A program made the translations under genes and the position numbers. The notes under the pieces were generated by a model. The model made no database searches. It saw only the letters and a list, made by a program, of their open reading frames with translations, and had not been told where the DNA came from. Below are positions 1 through 10,477 of a stretch of 64,000 nucleotides of DNA, in pieces; the stretch's first letter is position 1; each line of letters starts with the position of its first letter. Source of the stretch: Phytomonas francai (Eukaryota; Euglenozoa; Kinetoplastea; Trypanosomatida; Trypanosomatidae); the NCBI GenBank assembly GCA_001766655.1, contig MJCC01000011.1, forward strand, positions 566,682 to 630,681. The letters are read 5' to 3'.

Positions 1-413
1 ATCCCAACGACTGATCCCGTGACCACCGGAGCGTCCTGCCAAACCTTGACGGAGCCCGAGGCGCGGACGTGGGTGTGGAGGGGGAGCGGATCCTCGGCGC
101 TCTCCGCATCAACCCACTGCCGAACCAAGATCTTCCCAGTGTTGTCTGTGATGTAGTAGCCATAGTGCTTCGCTGTGAGTGCCTTGACGGAGGTCGCGCT
201 AGCGTTTTCGTAACCAATAATGCGCCCGATGATGATGGCTTGCGTCGCTTCTCGGCCATCTACAACAAGCACACCCTGCCCAACACTTTGGGCATCCTGT
301 AGCTGCTTAATAGTGAGGGGACGAATCGGGTTTACGCGCCGCTGCTGCGGCTGCGGCGCCGAGGCGTTAGAGGATGCAGTAAGGTTATTGCCTTGAGTTA
401 ATGTGCCAAACAT
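1..413 (-). CDS. RPA2: Replication protein A 32/28 kDa subunit (RPA2), 3' end cut by window
   Basis: This is the middle subunit of the nuclear single-stranded-DNA-binding RPA trimer, used in replication, repair and recombination. The frame reads leftward from an ATG whose complement is at 411-413 and stays open for 137 codons to the window edge, so the C-terminal part is missing. A short Gln/Ser-rich N-terminus is followed by an OB-fold with the RPA2 pattern: RPLTIKQLQDA at about residues 31-41, an IIIGRIIGYE strand, YYITDNTG, and the hallmark VRQWVD at about 97-102, then a strand reading VRASGSVKVWQ. Human RPA32 has the same order, including VRQWVDTD. It is the last gene of the leftward cluster in this window. 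The assignment rests on recalled family motifs; the identity is strong although the protein is incomplete. Confidence 0.9.
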   Translation of the reverse strand, partial: MFGTLTQGNNLTASSNASAPQPQQRRVNPIRPLTIKQLQDAQSVGQGVLVVDGREATQAIIIGRIIGYENASATSVKALTAKHYGYYITDNTGKILVRQWVDAESAEDPLPLHTHVRASGSVKVWQDAPVVTGSVVG

Positions 414-841
414 TCTGCTTTTGCACTCGTTTTGAACCTTTGACTTTTTAAAGTGTATTTATGAGCCTATATGGTCCTTTATTTCGCTCTCTCCTTCACT
501 CACGAAGTAAACGCAATTTCCTATTCTTCGAACCTCTTGTTCTTTTCGATAAATCTTGTATAATAATAAAGCGACTACTTTCTGATTAAGGGGCAAATGC
601 TCGTACAAAAAGTTACCAATGGATGAAAAGAGAGTACGATCAGCGAAAGTATATTCTAATATACGGTCACGCTCTCCCGCCGCTAGGGGACGTCATACAG
701 GTAAACTCAAAAAAATTCTCATCATGAGCCATTTTTATGAATCCAAACAGATAAATATGGCATCTAACTTTACATCGCACGAAAGATTAAAAAGATAAAA
801 GAAATATCATGCTAGCGTAAATCTTGGCGAAGGCGCAGCCT

Positions 842-879
<38 letters not shown>

Positions 880-1192
880 TGGGTAGGTGGATTCGTGTGC
901 GTGCGCAAGCTATCCAGGAAACTTGATACCTGAAAAAGCAAATAAAAGCACTATCTAATACACAACACACACACGAGGATTGTGTCCGAGTGTTCACGCA
1001 TTATCGATAGTTCAACATCCTATATTTCCCCCCCCCCTCTCCCATCCGCCCCGCCACACAGACCCACACCCACACCACATGCGCCCCTCCTCGCCACCGC
1101 GCCCTCAGATGGCATATCCTTCATACATGTCCTGCGAGTGAGCGGGAGGCCGTCTATTTGAGAAGCCCAAGATCCCCCCCTCCCCCCTCCCT
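414..1192. other. Intergenic region, RPA2 to unknown gene
   Basis: No convincing gene. It holds a (GT)n run at 842-880, a C10 run at 1028-1037, and C-blocks at 1174-1191 which are G-blocks on the coding (minus) strand just after the neighbouring stop codon. It should contain the 3' UTR of the gene to the right and the splice acceptor of RPA2. Confidence 0.7.
842..880. repeat. (GT)n microsatellite
   Basis: An almost pure GT dinucleotide run with one GTAT interruption. It lies in a spacer and does not encode a supported protein. Confidence 0.95.
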
Positions 1193-2595
1193 TCAGATCG
1201 CCGGACAGCGATAGAGGTAGGGCAGCCCCTGGACGCGGTCCTTGGCGTGCTGGAGCTCGCGCAGGATGCGGGGCGGCGGGGCGTCGTCCGGGCCGACGTC
1301 GCCGGGGCGGAGCTGGACGACGGTGGGCTCGTCGGCGAGGGCGGGGCCGATGGCGGTCGCGGCCGCGAGCGCGCCGGGCGCCATCCCCGCGAGTTCGTTC
1401 GCGCTGCCGCCGCCGGGCCGCGNGGCCGCGAGCGCGCCGGGCGCCATCCCCGCGAGTTCGTTCGCGCTGCCGCCGCCGGGCCGCGCGTCGGCGGCGGTGC
1501 GGCGGAAGAGCAGCTCTTCCGCGGGCGCGAGGTCGCCGAGGAGGGCGCAGCGCTGGAGGACGCCGGCGAGGCTGCGCTTCGTGTGCACGCGCTGCATCGA
1601 CGGCGACGCCGCGAGCAGGCGCTCGGCCAGCCGCAGAGCGTCGCCGCGGATCGCCCGCGCGAGCGCGCGGCCCCGCCCGGTGCTGCNNNNNNNNNNNNNN
1701 NNNNNNNNNNNGGCGCCCCGCCCTCCGACGGCGCCACCGTCGACGCCCCGCCCTCCGATGGCGCCGCCGTCGACGCCCCGTCGTCGTCGGCGTCCGCGGC
1801 GCGCAGGAGGTCGTCCTCCGACCAGTCGTTCGCCCGCGCGATCGCGCGCACGCGGTCGCGCATCACGCTGAGGGCCTCCGCCACCTCAAAGTCGCCGATG
1901 AACCGGTCGTAGTCGAGATTCCGCGCGAACTCGAGGAGATCGCTGGTTTCGTTGAGCTCGGCCTCAAACGCCTCGTCCTCGGTCATGGCCCACTTCGGCT
2001 TCGCCTTCCCGGGCTTCGCCTTCGCGGTCGAGATAGGCTGCGAGGCACGCGGGAACGGCTCGAGCGCCTTGGCAGGGTTGTACGGCGCCGGCTGGGGCGG
2101 CTGACCGGCGCTTTCGCCGTCGGCATCCTCGGCGGGCGAGGCCTCCATTCTCTGGATCACCGCCCCTCGAAGATGAGCCGCTCGCCGCGCGGCTTCGACC
2201 TCACGATCGAGGTCCGCTTGCTTCATGTTCTTTAGCTGTTTCGCAAAGCTACGCAGCCAGCGACGGTGCCGAGAGAGCACCTGCTGCGATTTCGTCCGGT
2301 TCTTGCCCTGGTTCTGTGCGCGCATCGCCTGATTGCGCTCTCGCAAGGCGCGACACTCCGCAGATGGACCCAGGCCAAGTGGATTGCCAGTCTTATTTGC
2401 AGGGGAAAAGTCCCTGTCGTGACTGACTCCACCGGCGTCATTGCTCAGTCCAAAATCATTTCCGCCGCCTAGCGGCAGCGTTGGTCGGTCGCAAAGGAGG
2501 ATGCCTTTGTAATTTTCTAAGTAGATATTTGCGTTGGCGGGCTTCGAATACATCGCCGGATGCTGGCTAAGCAATACATCTTTGAAGTTTTCCAT
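1193..2595 (-). CDS. Conserved-looking unknown protein, interrupted by assembly gap
   Basis: Function not recognised. The ATG is at 2593-2595. The N-terminal 294 codons read cleanly to a run of 25 N at 1687-1711. Beyond the gap, the reading frame that looks like real protein (containing MQRVHTKRSLAGVLQRCALL and ending LPYLYRCPAI before a stop at 1193-1195) is not the one reached by counting straight across the N, so the true gap length differs from 25. The left part has an RERNQ/KQL helical region around residues 85-140, then Pro/Ala linkers. A conserved-looking block follows at about 205-265 (DLLEFARNLDYDRFIGDFEV), then an acidic Ala/Ser/Gly repeat leading into the gap. The FARNLDYDRF and RSLAGVL blocks recall conserved ciliary coiled-coil proteins, but this is a weak impression. 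The gene is strikingly GC-rich towards its 3' half. A 62-base exact duplication around a single N (1361-1485) probably adds 21 false residues. Confidence 0.7.
1361..1485. repeat. 62-bp exact direct repeat around one N
   Basis: Bases 1361-1422 and 1424-1485 are identical, separated by a single N at 1423. With the N the unit is 63 bases, so the frame is kept and 21 residues are duplicated. A perfect copy on either side of an N suggests a failed contig overlap merge rather than a biological tandem repeat. Confidence 0.9.
1687..1711. other. Assembly gap (25 N) inside a coding region
   Basis: Twenty-five N within the minus-strand gene at 1193-2595. The flank at 1712-1778 holds short GC-rich repeats encoding an Ala-Pro-Ser-Glu-Gly-Gly type unit, which may be why assembly failed here. 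Confidence 0.95.
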
Positions 2596-3150
2596 TGTCT
2601 TTTCCTAACCAGCTCTTTGTTTATTTTATATTTGTATATTAGGTTTGATTACTACACACAATGGACAGGAAATGCAGATTTGCACTACCGTACTTTGTGA
2701 GATAGTCACACTTTTTTTCTCCTCAAAGCTCACCGTATTATAAGGAAGGGGGGAAACAGAATGGCAAAACTGATCGCAACACTTCAAGCGAGGAGTGGAA
2801 GCGCAAAAAAAAAAAAAGCAAGAGATACCCGCATTGTAGTAAGCCCTATTTATATATACACACATATATACGCATTGCTGTACGGAGATTATGATGCGCA
2901 CATGCTGACTGCATTATATTTACATCATCGTATTGTTCTGGGGGTTGTATTCTTGAAATACAACGATTTACATTCTTATAATCCTGAGGAGGGGTGGAGA
3001 GGGAGGTGGGGAAGTATGGAACGATAGGTTTAACGCTGAGATGACAAGGGGTTTATCTTTTTAGGGGGTTGACTGCGGAAGAGTATTTCTTCAAAAAAAA
3101 AAAATACGTGATCACTCCCCTCTTTCTTCTCCTTTTGGGGGAGAATAATA
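2596..3150. other. Intergenic region
   Basis: No gene seen. It contains an A-run at 2805-2816 (a T-run on the coding strand, a candidate polypyrimidine tract for the gene starting at 2595) and another A-run near 3094-3105. Short open frames here are low-complexity. Confidence 0.6.
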
Positions 3151-6100
3151 TCAACCCAAGGAATGGCTTCCCAAAACAAGCCGCCCCCAATGCGAGGACA
3201 GCAGGAGTGGCAGCGTGACGGCTTGTGCACCTTCCCGTTGAAGCATGAGGCGCACATCACACGCAAGCGACAAAGGCGCTTTGGTAACCTCAAAGCTATT
3301 CGAAAAGAATTCACAGAACGTTTCTACACTCAGCTCCAGATTGTCTACCGCCATTGCAGGGGGGGGCGCCACGTTTCCTTCTACCGTGTTCATGGCTACC
3401 CGCTCTGTATTCCGAAAACCGATCTGCTGACGGCTTTGCAAGGCAGCGATTGTGTGGAAGGTGCGCTCTATTGTCGCCATTTTCGAATAGCTGACTCGAG
3501 CCACAAACTTGAGGACTCGTCGCAGGGGTGGGTAGGCCGGGCAGAGATGCCCCGCCCCGCCCGCCCGAGGCCCCAGCGCGAAGTTGGACCTCAGGAGGTG
3601 GAGCAAGACCAAGGGGATGTCCTCGTTTTGGACGGCCCACACCCACTGCGGTGCCCTGCCGCCATTGGGCTGAGCTATCATAGAGGAATTCAGCCACCAC
3701 CACCGCATCGATTGCCAGGCCGCCTCCGCGTTTGCGTTCGGCTTCTCGGAGTTCTCGCCGATCGAAACGGGCTCGGCGGCTTGGTAGGACAGCTGTGCGG
3801 GCAATGTCATGATCACCGCACGCAGCTCCCGTATCGTGGGCTCTGGGATGGCCGAGACCGCCGAACAGGGATACCCGCCTTCCTTTAGATCCGTACTGCT
3901 GCAGAAACACCAGCGACGTAGAGCGAGATTCGTGATAAAGTGCCGAGCGTTGGCAAGGATTGGAGGCACCATGTCACCCCCTTCGGCAGGGGGTAGAATA
4001 ACAACTTCTTCCTCTGTTGGAACCTTCGAGGCTTCCCTGAAGAGATTCTGCATCTCCTTGAGCGACAGAAAGCTCAGGGGTGCTGTTTCCTTTGCTCGAC
4101 AGGGGGCACTGAGGAGAAAAGAATCAAACCAGCAATGGCAACACAACGTCTCCATCAGAGCACTACTGTCTTCTTGCCTTTCATCTTTGCCATTGAAGTC
4201 GCCTAGCGTTCGGCTCGCGGCTGGTAATAAATGTTCCATTCGGGCCAGTTGCGTCAGAACATTCGCGTAGAGGAACTCCTCCTCCTTGAGCATCGAGCGC
4301 CCAAAAATGGAAAAGGAAGTGATAAAAAGCTTCATATTGAGACGAACCCATACGTTTAGCCCGGAGAAGGACTTCGCTTTCTCCTGTTTAACTCCACAGG
4401 CATTGGTAGGGGCTGGAGGGAGAAAGATATCTGGGACGGTATGAGGCCGCACCATAGGCAGAGAGGATCCATCGCTCGGCTTGTTAATAGCGACCTGGTA
4501 CATCCCATGGAGCCAATCGAAGCAGCCGTTCATGCTCATCTTGAAGCAGAACAGTACCTCGCATACGAGCTCGCAACAGCGCGTAATATAAGATGACACC
4601 TGAAATTCCCCGCCCCGATCGAGGTTCGTGGGGGGAGGGCTTTGTGCTGTAGTCCGGTCTTCTTGTGGAAGCGCAAAAAGCCGCGCAAGAAGTTTCCTTA
4701 CCATGACCGGCACGAGATCCTCCAGCATTGCATCGCTTACGAGCTCAGCTTGGGGGTTGTTCGCGACGGGGGACTCCTCACCTATCCGCATCTCAGCCTG
4801 AGACAGCACACTCCGCAGAACACACGCCACGGCGGCAGCTTCGACCTTCTTAAAGTACTCATTCAGGTCTGGCCAGAAGACGTCGGATGCGACCGATGGC
4901 GTAGCTGCCAGCATCACGTTACGGATCAATTCTTTCAGCTTGTCACCCTCCAGTACGGGAAGCATCACGAGCAAGGAAGACGCCGCAGAGGACTCCTCCT
5001 TTTCCGTCGTACTTGCCGCAGCGCGGCCTGGGGAGCGGCGTTTTAGATTCGAAATCATCATTTCCAAACCACCCGCCATGGTCTCCAGACCAATGGCAAG
5101 TTGCTGTTCCAGCCATATGCAACAGGCCTCGAGTAATTTTTCCCTGTGCTCGTTTGCTAGAGCTCTCACGGTGTTTTGGGATTCTTGAAAATTGCGATCC
5201 ACGGTGGCGTAGTATACGGTCTTGCTATTGCCGAGGGTCCTTGTTCCTGTTAGCGTGTCCGTCTGCTTCAATTTATCGTCAACTTTATCATAACACAAGA
5301 GCTGTAAGAAGGCAGAATCTCTAAGGAGGTGCAGCAGCTGCGTCAGGAAACGCATCAAGCAGCCAAACACCTGAACCTCCGTTCGAAGGGTATGGATTCG
5401 AACCGCCTTATCGATTTTCGCGTGGTCGGGCTGCGATGGGGGCGCGGTGTGGGTGGAGGATTGGGCGCGATGCACCTGTACGAGCTCACCGCAGATTGAT
5501 GAGGGCAGTCGATAATCGCTTAACCGCAAGGGCGCTGGCAGCTGATGCGGACAGACACTTTCATTTGTAAAGAGCTTTTTGGACAGGGATGAGTTGCGCA
5601 CAGTCTCTGTTATTCGGGATATCAGATACTCGGACGATTTCACCCGCTCCTTAATATTTTCATGTGAATGGGGTTGAGCCGATTTCGTGCAGTCTCCTGA
5701 AAGCGTTTTGTCGAGCTCGCTGTTGGGGTCCTGTTTAGACGAAATGGTGTTGAAGCTGAAGTCTTCATTTCGAAAGAAGAAGAGTACACGTGGGAAGTTT
5801 ACGGTCGCGGCAGCAGCCTCCACACTGTTGACGCATTCGTTCGCGTCTGAGGGACCTTGTGGGGGCGAGCTCAACCGTTCACTTTCACTTTGCAGGGAGA
5901 TGCTCGCACCGCTTGCATTGTACGGAGTTTGAGAAGCGCTATTCGCTTTCTTTTTGCTTGATAGCTTGCTGTGACCATGCGTGGGTGCTGGGTTCGCCCC
6001 CCGAAATGGTTGTGTGTTGGTCACCACCGTTGGTTCCGAGGAAACGACAGACGCGGTCGGTTCGAAAGCATTTTTCCAGTCCTCCCGCCACCGCCTCATG

Positions 6101-8715
6101 TTCGTGTCCTCCAGAATAAGCTCCTGGCGTAGGCAACTCGCACTCCAGTCCTGCGCACGCATCGCTCGCGGTCTTTTTGGGTTCGCACCGCTATTGCTGA
6201 GGGACGTGGAACCCGCTGGGTTGCCGCTGCCTGTCTTCGGATGCAGTCCCTGGGAGGGGCTCCCGCTAGAGAACGCCAGGGTGGTTCGTAAGGGTGAGGC
6301 CAGATTCGCTTCCTTGCCGGGTGGGGCACCCGTCAGTGGAAACCCAGGGCGAAACGAATTGTGGTAAATCTGTTGAAAGGAAACGCCCGTATTGCTCGAG
6401 GATGCGGTATCGATGGTGCCATCCGAGTTCCGTCCGCCAGGGGGCTCTGGGAGGTGAAAGTACGCTTCCTGCAGCCGTTGTTGCCGCGTGGGGAGGTTGT
6501 ACTCGACAAAAAAACCCAGAACACAGAGAGGCGGGAGAATCACGAGAGGGCTGTCCGTGGAGGCAGTCTCATCCCTTGAATTACTATCGACCATCATGCT
6601 GTTTGTGGTGTTTCGGATGCCCTTGCTGCGCGCACTCCCGCTTCGACCCCCTTTGCCCCGCTGTAATGTGGAGTGGCTCGCGGAGAAGGAGGTGGACCGG
6701 ACCTTAGCACCGCCCCCATAGTTCCCCACACCACGTAAAAGGGAAGAGGTGAGTAAATTTGCGATGGGGCCGGAATCCATTACGTTATTCTGGTGCTGCC
6801 GCTGGAGAACACCCTGGAGAAAACGCTCCGCAGACTCAAGCGCGAGCTGCAATTTCTGCTGAAGAATGCGATAGAAAAGCGTGGAGTTCGGGAAGTTGAA
6901 CAAAAACAGGTAGCGGAGGGGCGGTATGGGATCGTTTAACTCGCTAAGCTCGTTGAGAGGTGAAGCAGGCGTGGTACCTCCATGGGGCTGTTCCTTATAC
7001 TGAGATGGGGGGCCAAGAGGCCACCGGATCGAGGGCACCAGACCCGAGGTGAGGACGTGCAGATTGTGTAAGTGTGTGTTAACGAGCTCATGGCAAAGCT
7101 GCTCCGCCATGGTGTCGAATTCGCGATGTTCATCCTCTTCAATAACGTGAGTTGAGGAGCGACGGAAGACGTTTTTCAGGTTCGAAATACTAGAGATCGC
7201 CAAGCGGTTACGCGACGTCAAGGGAGATCGTCCGAAGGCCTGGAAAACGCGAGGGGTCATAAACACTTTTTGGTACCCATCCTCAGGCTGAAATAGAAAT
7301 GAGGTGCTCGCTGAAGGTGTAGTGGAGTTCTGGATGTTAAGAGACGAGCCCATGTCCTCAGTCGCACCCACCGCGTGACCAGGAATTTTCGTAGGCAAAG
7401 AGTTCGCTGCAGACGATGCGTGGGCCCTGTCAATAGTATCGGCACATAGACATACCCCACTCAAATCGTCGCCAAATACAAAACAACCGGCAGGCGGCAT
7501 GCGGTGCATCCAGCCAGGAATAATCTCACTCCGTCGAGTCGGCGGACTACAGTTTGGTCCAATATTAGCGATGCTTGCGGTGACTGGTGAGGTACCCGCC
7601 TTACCCTCCAGCACCTCTCCATCGTCCGGTCGCTGATTTTCATCAAACCGTCGTCGAATATCCTCGAGGAAATTTCGTTGGAGTCGTTCCTTTTCCACTT
7701 GCAAGCCTTTCAAGCCCTCCTCAACCGCCCTTGCTTGCATATCGGAGAGGTGACTACCCATCTGTTCCGCGGCAAATTCTAAATGCTCTTGAGCGGTGTT
7801 GATACCGTCCTCACCACGTAGCTTTGAGCTTTGGGGGGACTGGAGCTCAAAGACGCTCGAGGACTTTGCATCCAGTGAGGCCATTTCGACGAGGCTGTGC
7901 TCACATCTCGGGCCTGAGTGGCCTTGCCATGCGTCCGTTTCGTCGTCGAGCCTCCAAAGATACTTTCGCACCCACGACCGCCACGTCGTGACCGGGAGGT
8001 CCTGTTGAAGGCGCCGCACGGGCCTTCCGTTGATGTCTGCCGCATCCAAAAAGCGATTGTTGGATACGCAGAATGCGAGCTCAATTAGACCCCTGGCCAA
8101 CGCACGACAGTGCTCCTCTGCGGGTTCGGCAAGGGAGCTTTGCCTCTTTCCCAGGTCGTCGCTCGAATCTTTTGAAACCTCGGCAACCTCACAATCCACC
8201 GCGGGTGGGAGGACGCACGTCTTGGCAGCTTTTTCACTCTCTGCGGGGTGTTGTGAACGGGCCGCTTCGGAGTCGTGGCCAAGCGCGCGATACTTCTGAA
8301 TCCGCTCACGCCGCAGCCGATGGTTGAGCTCCTCGTCAAGGCGAAGCTCCGCCACGCGATGGGCACTCGCGCGATCCGTTTTTAGCAGGGTCGTGGCGTG
8401 CTCCAGTAGACGATTGGTCTTTATTCGTTCGACGTCTTCATTGGGCTCCTGTCTATCGACATCACCGGTTTGGGACTCCGCTAGAAACTCGCGCAGAACA
8501 CGCTCCGCTCGTAGCTTTTGTTGTTCTTCTTTTTTGGCGCGTATTTTTTCCATGTAGGTAGAGCATACGCCGGCGATCGAATCCCCCTTTACCGGATCCT
8601 CAGCACCATCGTAGCCAATACCGAGCTCTCGCATGTTCTCCTCCATGGCATCCAAGGCAGCAAAGGTTTCGGTGGCTAGCCTACCTAGTTTCTTTTTTTT
8701 TCTCAAGGATTCCAT
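3151..8715 (-). CDS. Very large unknown protein (1854 residues)
   Basis: Function not recognised. The open frame extends to 8799 only through a TTG; the first ATG (complement at 8713-8715) opens MESLRKKKKLGRL and is taken as the start. A charged N-terminal helix (about residues 40-80, EEQQKLRAERVLREFL) and a second likely coiled coil near residue 330-370 (EKERLQRNFLEDIRRRF) are visible. The middle (about 550-1000) is Ser/Pro/Asn-rich and probably disordered. The C-terminal third is helical, with alternating Leu-rich segments (such as FLTQLLHLLRDSAFLQLL) and no transmembrane span. No catalytic motif is seen. Such architecture fits a scaffold or tethering protein, but that is only inference. 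It sits between the gapped unknown gene and lysyl-tRNA synthetase, in the same transcription direction. It is a real gene, given 1854 uninterrupted codons. Confidence 0.85.
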   Translation of the reverse strand: MESLRKKKKLGRLATETFAALDAMEENMRELGIGYDGAEDPVKGDSIAGVCSTYMEKIRAKKEEQQKLRAERVLREFLAESQTGDVDRQEPNEDVERIKTNRLLEHATTLLKTDRASAHRVAELRLDEELNHRLRRERIQKYRALGHDSEAARSQHPAESEKAAKTCVLPPAVDCEVAEVSKDSSDDLGKRQSSLAEPAEEHCRALARGLIELAFCVSNNRFLDAADINGRPVRRLQQDLPVTTWRSWVRKYLWRLDDETDAWQGHSGPRCEHSLVEMASLDAKSSSVFELQSPQSSKLRGEDGINTAQEHLEFAAEQMGSHLSDMQARAVEEGLKGLQVEKERLQRNFLEDIRRRFDENQRPDDGEVLEGKAGTSPVTASIANIGPNCSPPTRRSEIIPGWMHRMPPAGCFVFGDDLSGVCLCADTIDRAHASSAANSLPTKIPGHAVGATEDMGSSLNIQNSTTPSASTSFLFQPEDGYQKVFMTPRVFQAFGRSPLTSRNRLAISSISNLKNVFRRSSTHVIEEDEHREFDTMAEQLCHELVNTHLHNLHVLTSGLVPSIRWPLGPPSQYKEQPHGGTTPASPLNELSELNDPIPPLRYLFLFNFPNSTLFYRILQQKLQLALESAERFLQGVLQRQHQNNVMDSGPIANLLTSSLLRGVGNYGGGAKVRSTSFSASHSTLQRGKGGRSGSARSKGIRNTTNSMMVDSNSRDETASTDSPLVILPPLCVLGFFVEYNLPTRQQRLQEAYFHLPEPPGGRNSDGTIDTASSSNTGVSFQQIYHNSFRPGFPLTGAPPGKEANLASPLRTTLAFSSGSPSQGLHPKTGSGNPAGSTSLSNSGANPKRPRAMRAQDWSASCLRQELILEDTNMRRWREDWKNAFEPTASVVSSEPTVVTNTQPFRGANPAPTHGHSKLSSKKKANSASQTPYNASGASISLQSESERLSSPPQGPSDANECVNSVEAAAATVNFPRVLFFFRNEDFSFNTISSKQDPNSELDKTLSGDCTKSAQPHSHENIKERVKSSEYLISRITETVRNSSLSKKLFTNESVCPHQLPAPLRLSDYRLPSSICGELVQVHRAQSSTHTAPPSQPDHAKIDKAVRIHTLRTEVQVFGCLMRFLTQLLHLLRDSAFLQLLCYDKVDDKLKQTDTLTGTRTLGNSKTVYYATVDRNFQESQNTVRALANEHREKLLEACCIWLEQQLAIGLETMAGGLEMMISNLKRRSPGRAAASTTEKEESSAASSLLVMLPVLEGDKLKELIRNVMLAATPSVASDVFWPDLNEYFKKVEAAAVACVLRSVLSQAEMRIGEESPVANNPQAELVSDAMLEDLVPVMVRKLLARLFALPQEDRTTAQSPPPTNLDRGGEFQVSSYITRCCELVCEVLFCFKMSMNGCFDWLHGMYQVAINKPSDGSSLPMVRPHTVPDIFLPPAPTNACGVKQEKAKSFSGLNVWVRLNMKLFITSFSIFGRSMLKEEEFLYANVLTQLARMEHLLPAASRTLGDFNGKDERQEDSSALMETLCCHCWFDSFLLSAPCRAKETAPLSFLSLKEMQNLFREASKVPTEEEVVILPPAEGGDMVPPILANARHFITNLALRRWCFCSSTDLKEGGYPCSAVSAIPEPTIRELRAVIMTLPAQLSYQAAEPVSIGENSEKPNANAEAAWQSMRWWWLNSSMIAQPNGGRAPQWVWAVQNEDIPLVLLHLLRSNFALGPRAGGAGHLCPAYPPLRRVLKFVARVSYSKMATIERTFHTIAALQSRQQIGFRNTERVAMNTVEGNVAPPPAMAVDNLELSVETFCEFFSNSFEVTKAPLSLACDVRLMLQREGAQAVTLPLLLSSHWGRLVLGSHSLG

Positions 8716-8928
8716 TTCTCGAAGACGAATACTTGTAATAATCGTTATACAGACAAGTAAAAGATTGCGCTTTGTATTGTGTGCGCCAAAGTAAAACAAT
8801 TACTCCCCTACTCCAAATTAAGAAAGACAATGGAAGAGGAATTTTTGGAAATTTCATTTTTTTAAGTGAATACAAGCTGTTGCTAGCGTTGGGATTTTTA
8901 GGATCATAAAAATATTCATCTTCATGGC

Positions 8929-8965
<37 letters not shown>

Positions 8966-10477
8966 AAAGAGACCGATAATGGGAATGGGATCTTCCCCTG
9001 GGAAAGATCAACCTCGATTGGAAAAATTGTACGAATGACTATGCGCCCTGTAGAAAAAAAGAAATGTCCATTTTCTTCAACAGACGCTGCAAGGTACCTC
9101 CCAGTGCTGCAATGCGTGGTGGTCCTTAGATATGAATGCGTGCGGAAGTCTCTTTGGGTTGGTACTTCCCTATCTTAGTTTAGTTTCGTCTTTGCCAACA
9201 GATTCTCCAAATCAAGCTATTTTACTGGTGATAAAGCATTCAGGATCGTTATGGATCATTTCATCTGTTTTTGTGTTTCCGCTAATTTTTCACGTGCTTT
9301 ATATCGCGTGCTCATGACCCCCACAACAAGAATTTTTAAACATTCATTTATCAAAAGTAGGTTTGTAATACAATGTTGATTTGCATCGGCATTTCTTACC
9401 GCTTCTGGTACAACCCCAATTAATTTACGAGCATCTTGCAAAGTTGCGCATTGATACGCAATACATTAACCGTGGCTCGGATCGTGTTGTGGTTAGCTTT
9501 GCGTGTAAAGTATGTTTAGTATATTGTTCCTTCTGAGATAAGAGCTGATTCTTTTTTTTTCCAATTTGTCTGGGAATATCACCAATTTTCATGTTCACGC
9601 TTGCCTATACCACTTGCAGTTGCTGTTAAAACTTCTTTTCAACAACCTTGAGGAATGAAACAGTTCGGACTAAATTCACCGCTCATTTCATGTAGTCTTA
9701 TGTAGGTGTATCTGAAAATTTGCCAACACAAATCAGCTGACGGCGTCAATCCCAGTTTTGACTTGATGAACCGTCTTTACTCGCAATTTATATTGGTCAT
9801 GAACGCCACCGGAAATACTCCACCTTCAAGAACCTATTCACAGGAAGAGCTGCTGACAACATTCCCGTTGGGTATACTCCTGTTTAAAAGCATAGTACCT
9901 ACTTTACGACGATAATGAAAAGTATTCGTCATTTCATCGGGAGGAAAAAAAGAAGCATGAAGCTCTATATTTTTATGTAATTAATGGAAAAATAATTTTG
10001 AGTCGTTCCAGATTTTTCACCATTCGTATGTCTTAAAAAGTTCTCATAGTTTATTTAACTCTAATTTGGGCTCTACGTATTGTGTTCATATTCTGCTCAA
10101 AAAGTCTAGTATTTTATCCTTATTTTTGTTAATCATAGATAACACACAAGATAAGGGTGCAATTTTGAACAGTAAAATTATCCCATAGTTTGGATTCATA
10201 ATCTTAGCGTATTTTACTGCAGTCATTTCTGCTACCTGAAGGAAACCCACTCCATCTGGAATTTTACGCTGAGTAAAGTATACCCATTGAGAGGTAATTT
10301 TAGGAAATTAATACTACGACAAAAAAAAAGGGAGGACCCACACAATACTACATTTCCATTTTACTAAAATTTTCCTGATTATCCTTATTAGAGGAACACT
10401 TTAATATTTATTTTTTTAACTCGCATGATTTCTCCGTACCCTTCCTAATAAGCGGATTAGACCTCAATGTCGTTATT
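8716..10477. other. Long intergenic region (1.76 kb)
   Basis: Between two minus-strand genes, AT-rich, with a (TA)n run at 8933-8962. No intact gene is supported. A plus-strand open stretch at about 9706-9915 and a minus-strand one at about 9256-9441 look mildly protein-like but start with GTG and TTG and are short. Part of the former resembles a stretch near 27485 (see findings), so a decayed element is possible. Confidence 0.5.
8933..8962. repeat. (TA)n microsatellite
   Basis: Pure TA dinucleotide run about 30 bases long in the upstream region of the large minus-strand gene. Confidence 0.95.

Noticed and set aside
1242..1912. Plus-strand frames over the GC-rich gapped gene
   Set aside because: They are GC-rich shadows of the minus-strand gene, full of Arg/Ala/Pro, and cross the N gap.
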